Source: Synchiropus splendidus
Lineage: Eukaryota; Chordata; Actinopteri; Syngnathiformes; Callionymidae
Length of the DNA: 64,000 bases
Reading direction: 5' to 3'
NCBI RefSeq assembly: GCF_027744825.2
Contig: NC_071334.1
Span: forward strand, 31,967,437 to 32,031,436
Each line of letters begins with the position of its first letter. The stretch's first letter is position 1. The notes beneath the pieces are model-generated. The model had not been told where the DNA came from, ran no database searches, and saw only the letters and a list, made by a program, of their open reading frames with translations. Of the stretch, positions 50,901 through 60,800 are shown one piece after another. Both the position numbers and the translations under genes were made by a program.

Positions 50901-53900
50901 TGTTTGCATGACCTGCTTTATTGAAGTAGCAGCAATGACGCCAGATGGAGTCCCTATGGCTGGTTGCCTGTATGGTTGCAGCACACTGTGTTTGTGCTTC
51001 TTCAGAAAGCTTGAAATAATCTCAGCGTTTCCACACAAGGCACCCAGAAACTGTTCCTTCTGATAAAAGTAGAGAAGCTCAACCATGGCCTTGGAATTCC
51101 TACATATGAGCAGAGATTAGCAATAGCATTGAGAGTGGCGTAATACTACAGTAACAGTAACTTTGAAATGATCAGGGACTTTCTGTATAAATTACTACAA
51201 GATTCAAACTAGTGTGCTTAATATATCTTTAATAAGATAAGATGCACCCAGTGGTTGCTAAACTAGCTTGAGGTGTAGCCAAGCAATGGAGCTTGATGAG
51301 GTTTTTAACCATATCAGAAAAGGGGCCATAGCCCTTCACCTTCCAACACACAGTTAATTCCCACTGTCAATTTGAAGGTTAAGTTTTAAATGGAAAAGAA
51401 AACACTCAGACTGTCCCAACAAAGGGAAATGACTGGTCACGATAGGGAGCCAAAATAAATCCAGGTCCATATATGGAGTTTTTTTGACAGGGACTGTCTG
51501 GATGTGGAATTTTGCTAAAAGTTTTTGGAGAAGTACATTAAAATTATAAGTGAATAAGTACATAAGTAGTGTCTGATAAATAAGAGAGGAACCTACTCCT
51601 GGAAACACAGAGTCCTGAGTGGTCTGCTCTGACTGGACAGTCTGCCTTGTTCAATGCTGTTGTTGATTTGCCTTAACATATAGTCAGAGCCTGTGGGGGT
51701 GACGTGGTATGACTGTGCATGATGGTTGTTGGTGTGGAAAAACATGGAAAGTCATGACATCGAATGATTCTTTTTTAATCTAATGGACAGAGAGTAAAGA
51801 TTTGGCCAGTGAGTGACTGGACAGTTCAATTTGTCTGATCAACTACATCTGAAAACACTTGCACGGTCCGTGGGAAGACAGACGAAACAACAATATTTTC
51901 AAAGAATATGTCGTAATTCCTGACAATTTAGACAGGACAAGTAAATACAGGAGCTCAGGCAGTGGTACGATTAAGAAATGTTAAGGCTTTGCCTGTGGGT
52001 GTTCACATAATCGTAGAACAATTATAAAGAATAGTAACAGACAGCAAACATAGCAGTGCTATCAGTTAGAATTAATAGATCCATTCTAATGCTAACAACA
52101 AGGCTCAAGGTTCACTGCAGTTACAGACATCATCTGATATGTCGAAGAACTCCGAATAATCATTCCCATCAGGATTAGTTTTAATCACAGTGTTTAACAG
52201 AGGAATAGTATTTTGAATTCTGGTCCCTAATCCAATGTGAAAACCACAAATCGACAGGGGCAAGTTTTTTGTTGCATTTGATACCAAACATATGTCATTC
52301 TTACTTTAAGTTGACAGTTTTATTTTGCGACAGTGTCCCATTCATGTTACATTTGAACCCTTTTTGAGCATTAAAGCAGTCTGATGTTCTGGCCACACCA
52401 TTTGTTGACAACGTTTCTGTTCCCACTTTCTATCACCAGCACTTTGTCAGCAACTAAAAGCTTTAACTGAATGAATCAAAGAACCACAACAGAGTTAAGA
52501 TCTGACCTTTGCTTTCAATACCAGACGCCGTCGAGTCATAGCTGGAGCAGGTCGTGGCTCGGTAAACAAGCCTGTCCACACCTTCCGCCTACAAAGTGGA
52601 GATAATAAATCTGGTGCTGACAGTAAACAGAGAGCCAGCGCCGGGTGGTGTCCAGGAGTAATCCCAATACTTCAAAGTGTCGTGGCCAACTTAAAGGTGC
52701 TGATGTGCCTGGTGTACGGCTGAGTGGACTAAACTGCCAGGTCCGTCTCTAGAAGTTGGTGAGCTGTGCAGACTTGTCCTAAGGTCGTCCAGTTGATATT
52801 CTTGGATTGCTGGAACAATCTGCACTTTGTGATACTTGAGTGTCATTAAATACTTGATATTTACCCCCACTAATGAAGTAAATAACAGAGTTTTTAAGGT
52901 TTTCCTCATGGTGACAGAGTGAAGTTTCTGTGTCCCAGCTAGGTGGTAGCTGATCCATGAGACCTACACTCAGGTTATAACCCAATATCAAACTTCGTTA
53001 GAGGGCGGATCATGTATGAAATAGAAGTACTAGTAGACTAGCAGTTCAATGTGCAATAACTGTCTCTCTGGTGCAATAACCTATTTTAATGTAGATTAAT
53101 TTAATTTTTTTCATTTTTAATTTTATTTTATGTTATTATTATTATTATTTTTTTTTTCTCTCTGTGTGGTGCTCTTCCTGACTGCATGCCCTTTCTTGCC
53201 TCTATTGCTGCTGGAAATGTAAATTTCCTGGAGGGAGTCATCCCAAAGGGATCAATAAAGTCTAGTCTAAGTCTAAGTCTAAGTCTAAGTCTAGTAACCT
53301 GGATGTTGTATGATTGCTTGCAGAGCTATTTAACTCCGCTGCTTCAAAAGGGGACCATTTGCGGTTGCTTATATAGGGGGCTAGCACATCCCCAAGTTGG
53401 GTGGAGAGTAAATGAAGATCTTTCAAGGCAGAGGTGATTTCTCCAATGGGATGAACCAACAGCGAAGTCTGTTATAGGGCTCCACATGTAGTGATGGAAC
53501 TATTTTTTCATCTGAACTATCAGTCCTTTATTATGATTCAGCTTAATCCATGAATGTCCTTGGTGTTTCTCGTTCCAGACTCCTCGTGGGAGCCCCCAAA
53601 GAGAAAGCTCTTTCTTTACCAAATGTTAATGAGACCGGTGACATTTACTCCTGCCCCGTCACCACCAGCAGAGACGACTGCACCAGAATGGGCCTCGTCA
53701 AATCCAGTAAGCAAGCATTCAAACACTGTACTGTACTACATATTATAACACCCCGTAGAGTCCAGAAAGGGGGACAAACGGAATCCAAAGGAAACACAAG
53801 TGGCTGGTCAAGGTTGGAGGGGTTCACAACATGGTATCTATATTGTATCAAATGTCATTTGCTACATTTGGTACTGCTGTGATGTTCAGATCTAAAGTCA

Positions 53901-56636
53901 GGACAAGCATGTGACTGCTTGTTTGCTAGGTGTGTTTTTTTTAGGTGTGTTTAGGTGTGTTTGAGTTCTCTTTTGGAACACTGGTTTCCTCCAACAGTTC
54001 CAGAATAGAATCAGGTTGTATTAGTTCCTTGCTTTGGAAGAAGAACACGATACTTGTGCATTTAAAACACCAGAAAGTCTCTCCATTATATTGGTTTACT
54101 TTCAAGTTATTTTCCAACTTGGAACATGATTTCCACATGCGTCCTGCAGTAGGATCTTCCTACATGTTAAGAATTGCAAGTTCATCATACACACGATGCA
54201 GGAAGGCTCTGACTATAGAGTAAGGAAGTCAGGTCATTCAGTTCCTCCAAATGATTGTCACCATGCTTCCCCCATGTTCACAATGGACTGAGCTGCAGAA
54301 AGGTCACTGTGTCTTCTCCTGTCGTTCTGCTGCTCTGAATCAGCAGTCACTGTAGATTTTGGAAGAACACTCAGCCGTTTTTTTGAGTCCCAAATTCTCC
54401 TGCTGTGGTGTTCACGATTGTTTAGAGCTAGTTAAAAGTGGCAGGTGGATTCCAAAGGTATCTGTGATGTCACTGGAACATACCCTTTCATCCTAATGAC
54501 TCATGAGCAGGAGAGGAGTGGACGACAACCGATGCCACCCATTTATTCATTTGAGTCCAGTGGTCTCGAGCTCCTAACTATCTGTTGGCTCTTTCCAACT
54601 GAGAGCCACAAGAGCGATGTGACTGTGAGGATCTTAATTTAGAGTGGCGGTTACAAGCTGAAAGAATTGTGACTCAGCCTCAGTTATGATGATAGGATGT
54701 GTGAGATGAGGTACAGAACAAATGGAACATGAGACTCTATCTATGCTGGGAGAGACCCAGAGACACAGAGATGTTTTGGGCCTGTGTTCCGGATGCCCCT
54801 GGAACTTGCCACTTGTTGCCCATCAGTTAAATAGGTACATGCACAACAGTAGACAGTAGTGGTCATACTTGACTGGTGTATGGTGACATCCTGAAGAACT
54901 TGCCTGTGATCCATGTCGTCATGTACACAATGCTTCTGCATGCATCCAGATTTGTTGCAACAAAGGCATGCAATGTCTCATGTATTACTGAACTGGTTCC
55001 ATGTGTCCTCAGCGAACCAGGAGGAGATAGTGGAAGGCATGTGGCTGGGAGTGACCGTGGCCAGCCAGAGAGGACTGGGCAAAGGACGTGTGCTGGTGAG
55101 AACGCTGGTTATTTCCTGATCTTTAGACTCCATCAGAAAAAGGGAAGCTGACAGCAACTGACAGTCATTGTCCAACACAAGTGTGGTGCAATAGTATAGA
55201 AGTGTAACATCTATAGAAGCAAATGCAAGAAATACCCCGCAAATTCAATAGAAAGGAACTAATATACAGTATCTAAAGTGTCTAACAAACATCTTCATGT
55301 AGTCATTTTGTTCATTATTGTATTTAGCCAAGTTCTTGTAGGTGAGTGCGTAAATGAAGATGTGTGTTTGTGGGAGAGTTCTCTTGCTTGTGAGTAGCTG
55401 ATTCCTGCATGCCATTTTAGGCATGTGGCCATCGCTACGTGACGGTAAAGTCGGCGAGTCAGCACAGTATGATCGGGAAGTGCTACGTGAGAAGCAACGA
55501 TCTGACCTATGACCCCAATGATGAGTGGCAACTGTTCAAATATGAGTTCTGTGATCCCGCCCAAGACGTGGGGGGCGAGGGGATGTGCAACATGGGCATC
55601 TCCGGCGGCATGACAGAGAGCGATGTCTATCTCGGCGCCCCCGGCAGCTACTTGTGGCAAGGTGAGAATCTTTCAAGGTCTTTCAAATCGTCCGTGCTGT
55701 TATTTAAGAGGCAGTAAACAGAGTTGAGGAGACCATTTGGCTTAACAACATTATGCTGGATATAAGAGCATTAGTCGGTAATTCATCATTATAAAGTACC
55801 CATCAGTGTGTTGTTAATCCTGGCTACATTCCACCCAGGAACGGTCACCAAAATGTCATCATAATTACAGATTATTGACCATAAAAAATGTATTTTTTAT
55901 TTTATTCACAGTTAATGTGTTGCCCCAATCTATAGTCTTACCGCATTTTTTCCAGCAATCAGGTTTTATGTTTATTTATTTAATTTTAACACAGAACTAT
56001 GTGGAGACTAAGTTGCGTTTTTTTTTGTTTTTTTGAGTCGTGAAGGTTCAACAATTATTTATACAGTGCTCGGACTTGAATTTTAAAGTTTTGGCCCCTG
56101 GTGTGACTGCATTTTCCTTCCCCATGTAATGTGCGTGTTCCAGGAAATGTCCATGCGATCTGGAGAGATCCGGTAAATGAGTGGGACTCTCGCACCTCAC
56201 ACTTTGAATCGATGAAGCGCACATACAACTACATAGGTAAGGACACTTTGTCTTTGTTTCAGTTGTTGAAAAATCAAAGTCAGCTGTGTAAAAACAAAAC
56301 AATTCTTGATCGCAGGCTACTCAGTGGTGGAAGAGCTGAAACTGCTGAGTCGTGATGAGTACACGGTGGTGACGGGCTCGCCAAGAGACGAAGCTAAGGG
56401 GTCTGTGATGTTCGGGATGAGGAAGGGCCAGATATTTGAACCAACGCTCATCCTCCGTGGTGAACAAGTGGGATCATACTTCGGGAACTGCCTCGCTGTC
56501 ACGGACCTTAACAATGATGAGTACGTGATAACATGGAAATGCATAGAGAAGGAGCAGCAACAGAAGACGTATAGTAATCTAAGAAAAAGAGCCATTAAAC
56601 TGATGAGAATCGAATTGGTTACATAAACTAAATTAG

Positions 56637-56667
<31 letters not shown>

Positions 56668-57821
56668 TTTTTTTTCCTTTTTTTGGGGGGGGGGTTGCTA
56701 GATTATATTTTTCGGCGGAGAATTATTTGTTTGAGGTTTGTTGGGAAGCACATTTAGAGCAGGAATTGTACCAGAGGATGAAGTATGTGACATAATGGTT
56801 CCACTGTAACCTCATCTTGTTTGTCTCTGTCCTGAGGTGAATGTATGTCAGTGATTTATAACTGTGTGGAGGTAAAAGTGCTCCCTCAGCCGTATCATAT
56901 GTTGGAAGCAGTGTCATGAAAAATGCTTTTTGTGTCTTTTTTTTTTTTAGCTGGAATGACGTCATTGTTGGCGCTCCCTTTTATTTTGATCGCACCAAGG
57001 ATGTGGAGGGTGCGGTGTACGTCTATATGAATGAGAATGGATCGTTCCAGAAGACAGCCACCATGGTGCTGAAAGGACCCAGAAAGTCAGCTTTCGGCTT
57101 TGCGGTGGCTGCGATAGGTGATGTCAACCAGGATGGATTCCAAGGTAACACAAGTGACTTCCACATTCACTAACCATTAACTTGCCTTGGCCTTTTAACT
57201 GGGCTTGGTGTGCTTCGGTACGCCAAACCTTTAAAATGTTTTCCTCCTTCATATGGTGCATACCGTACCTTCCATCTGACCCGCCACTGTTTGCTCATTG
57301 CCTTTGAAAAGAAAATCCCAACTCCTGGTGTGACATCATGGTGCACTTGGCTTGTGTATGATGATTCTAACTACTGTGCAGATGTGACTTCTTCCGTTTC
57401 TCACCCTTAAATTAATCAGCAGAGCTCTGGATGATGAATTGTGGCACATTTATTTGGATGATACACTATAACTAAAGCAGCTGTTACTATGAAGAGTTAC
57501 GCTGCACTCGCGCCTGACTCTCTTGTGCAGTTTTTGCATTTATGAGGATTTCCCACACTTCAACAGAGGAAGCATATCTGCTAAATAAATATTAGACAGA
57601 CATTTAAGTGGAGTGAAAAAACGGAGAAGGTCATGCATGAACAGTGGCACTACTGAACCCTCCTCCTCTACATCACATACAGGGGTCGGAGGTAGCAAGC
57701 AAGTATTAAATATTGCATCCATTGGAGACAAGATGAGTGTTGAAACAACTGACCAATAGACGGTAGATCTGTATATAAATACAGAAAAAAAGTTGCCACC
57801 AAAAAAAAGGGTCATACACTC

Positions 57822-57899
<78 letters not shown>

Positions 57900-60800
57900 T
57901 TTTATATTTTGTTGGACCGCCTTCAGCTTTGATCACAGCACGCATTGGCTGTGGCATGGTTTGGATAAGCTTCTGCAATGTCACAAGATCATCCAGTGTT
58001 GCATAAATTTTTCACCAAGATCTTGCATTGATGATGGTAGAGTCTGAGCGCTGCGCAAAGCCTTCTCCAGCACATCCCAAAGATTCTCAATGGGGTGAAG
58101 GTCTGGACTCTGTGGTGGCCAATCCATGTGTGGAAATGATGTCTTATGAACCAGTCTTTCACAACTTGAGCCTGATGAATCCTGGCATTGTCATCTTGGA
58201 ATATGACCGTGCCATCAGGGAAGAATAAACCCACTGAGGGAATAACCTGGTCATTCAGTATATTCAGGGGGTCAGCTGAGCTCACTCTTTGAGCACATCA
58301 AGTTGCTGAACCTAGACCTGACCAACTGCAGCAACCCCAGATCCAGGATCCAGGTTGCGACTTTTTTTTGGCCAGGCGGTGTATCACCTATGTTTTGTCC
58401 CACTCAGCGGCAGCAGGTCCATGAGGAGAGCACATTTCCGCCCAGAGACCAGCACAGAAACTGCCACACAATAACTCATTCAATTTGCACAACTAAACTG
58501 AAAATAGTATTTTGCTTCCCTCTACTGGACTGCCTGAGTAATTGCAACTACACCATAGTCTTTCAATGAACATACAAATGGCGGCCCCGCACCGACGTGT
58601 TTTCGCGGCAATTGTAAAAAACAAAAACAAACAAAAAAACACAATTGACTCTGGATTGTGGATGTGGATGTAATCCTGTCACAGTGGAATAACATACATC
58701 AGCGTGGTACTTCAATCGTAGATAGATTTTTTTTTTTTACAAAAGTTTACTAAAGTCAACCTCGCAACTCACATGAAACAGCATCAACAAGTCCCCCACA
58801 CACACACCTGACACAACACAATTAACACTGTGTCCATCCCCAATACATCAAAAGATAACAACATATATTCTGACACATTATTTTTCATCTGCACCTTAAA
58901 AGTAGTGCTAAACTCATTTACTGTTTATTGCTGGTGTATTCATCCCAAGTCCATTAGTCATGTAGACGCAGTCGTGTTTTTTTGTTTTAAATCAAGAACG
59001 GAAATACGGTTATAGACGCTAACAAGTTTGTTTAGTATTGACTTCATCTCGACTCGGGCCGCCAGTCTGCCACTTGGTCTGTATTCCTTGGTCCCGATGT
59101 TGGTCTCAGGTTTGGTGGTCTCCAACACAACACATTCAACGCAATCATTTGTGTTGTATTTTGTGCCATTTCGCAGATTTTGCAGTGGGAGCTCCATTCC
59201 ACAAATCCGGGAGGGTCTATATATGGTCGGGCAGCGAAAAGGGAATCTCACAAAAACCCAGTCAGGTACCACTTCACTTCACAAGTCTGTATTTGTTGTT
59301 TTAAATCCGGTTCTGAATTGAGTGTTCCCCTCTTCTGCCCCCTGCAGGTGATAGTTGGGGAGTCTGTGGAAAAGAGGGGATTCAAGACGTTTGGCTACTC
59401 CATTAGCGGCGGCATGGACATGGATGAGAACAGTTACCCTGATATCTTAGTCGGTTCCCTGGATGACCGCATTGCTTTGCTCAGGTTGGATGTCTGTGCT
59501 TTAATTCCAAATGCATTTGCTCCCTGAAGCCGGTTTGTGTCGTAAAATCATGAAATAGACGACAATGTGAAAGCAGTAATAATTGAACGAAATAAAAACA
59601 GGCCGACTAGGCACAAGCGGGTAGTGCAGGTGAACTGGCAACAACTGGAGGAAGTAACTGTCAGAAGGGTTTTCAACTCAACCCAAGGACTTCTTGGTGG
59701 ACACCAGATGTCAGGGGAGTCATCCGACTGTAGAAGGAGGACCCCTGATCAGTTGCAAAATATCAGTTGGCCTGAAGGGCTGCTGTAAACAGCAGGTGTG
59801 GGAGAGTTTGCTCAAGGGGGAGACAGCAGAATATCCAAGCTGTTTACAGGATGGAGGAACACTGTTGACTTCAACCGAGGATGTAGTGGGACGTAGGAAA
59901 GAGCTCTTTGAGGAACTCCATAGAGAGACCGAGGGGTCGACCCAGGACCAGATGGAGGGATTGTACCTCTTGACTGGCCTGTGAGTGTCTCAGGATCCCC
60001 CGGTCCGAGCCGGTGGATGTTGCCCGGGAGAAGGGTGTTTGGCACGGCCTTTTGAAGCTGCGGCCTGCATGACCTGTGCGGATGAGGATGGATGGATGAG
60101 TGGAAATAGAATCACTTTTTTAAATGTTATATAAAGTCAAAAGACAATATTTGTTCTCTTTATCTAAATTAAACAGTCTTTTTTTAAAAACCCTTTTATC
60201 AGGGCCAGACCCGTCATTCACCTCCAGAAAGACTTCACAGTTGAGCCAGAAATTATCAATCTCAGTGAGTGTTCAGGAAACAGACCATGGTGAGTCTTGC
60301 GCTTCAGAACGGTGTGTGGTGGTGCAAGTGCATTTGACTGAAGGCATTCTGTGTTGTTTCACAGCGTCAGAGCAAATCTCTGCATGTCCTTCACGCTCAG
60401 CAATGGAAACAAGAACTTCAAGAAAGACATCAGTAAGTTGGTTTGACTGCAATGGCTGTGTTGGACGGAACCAATCCGAAAGATTACTGACCCGCCGCAT
60501 CTGTGCACAGCGGTGAATTACACCGTGGAGGCTGACATGGACAGGCGACGAAGCCCAAGAGTTCGCTTCCTTCTGAATAATGATGACACCTATTCAGGAG
60601 TGTTGACTCTGCCGTCCTCCAAAATTCAGTGCCATGTTCTCCAATTGACTGTTGTGGTAAGAGCACACTTTTTGTTGGTGGGTGATTGTGGTGTTGGTTT
60701 TGGCCAAGGTTCAGAGAAAAAAAGAGTTTTTAAATGTGCCAAAGTTACAATACATCACAGAATCTGATTGGTGTTACGTGATGTCTTCAGTTTCAGCTCT

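Larger units (their letters stand above)
38997..53578 (+). other. itga3b: itga3 intron 1 (14.6 kb)
   Basis: A very large first intron. It contains a 19-bp-arm hairpin (45383-45425), LINE fragments at 46177-46545 and 47850-48345, a TAA run at 48343-48362 and a retroposon 3' tail at 53046-53294. Between 38,997 and 46,176 and between 48,460 and 53,045 I see no gene or named repeat. The longest open frame (161 codons from 49,360) has no family resemblance. Confidence 0.8.
57145..59176 (+). other. itga3b: itga3 intron 7
   Basis: 2.0 kb, containing a Tc1 transposon remnant with an internal AT microsatellite. No gene was seen besides the transposon remnant. Confidence 0.8.

Noticed and set aside
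57793..58047. Open frames of repeating Tyr-Ile
   Set aside because: Pure translation of the AT microsatellite.
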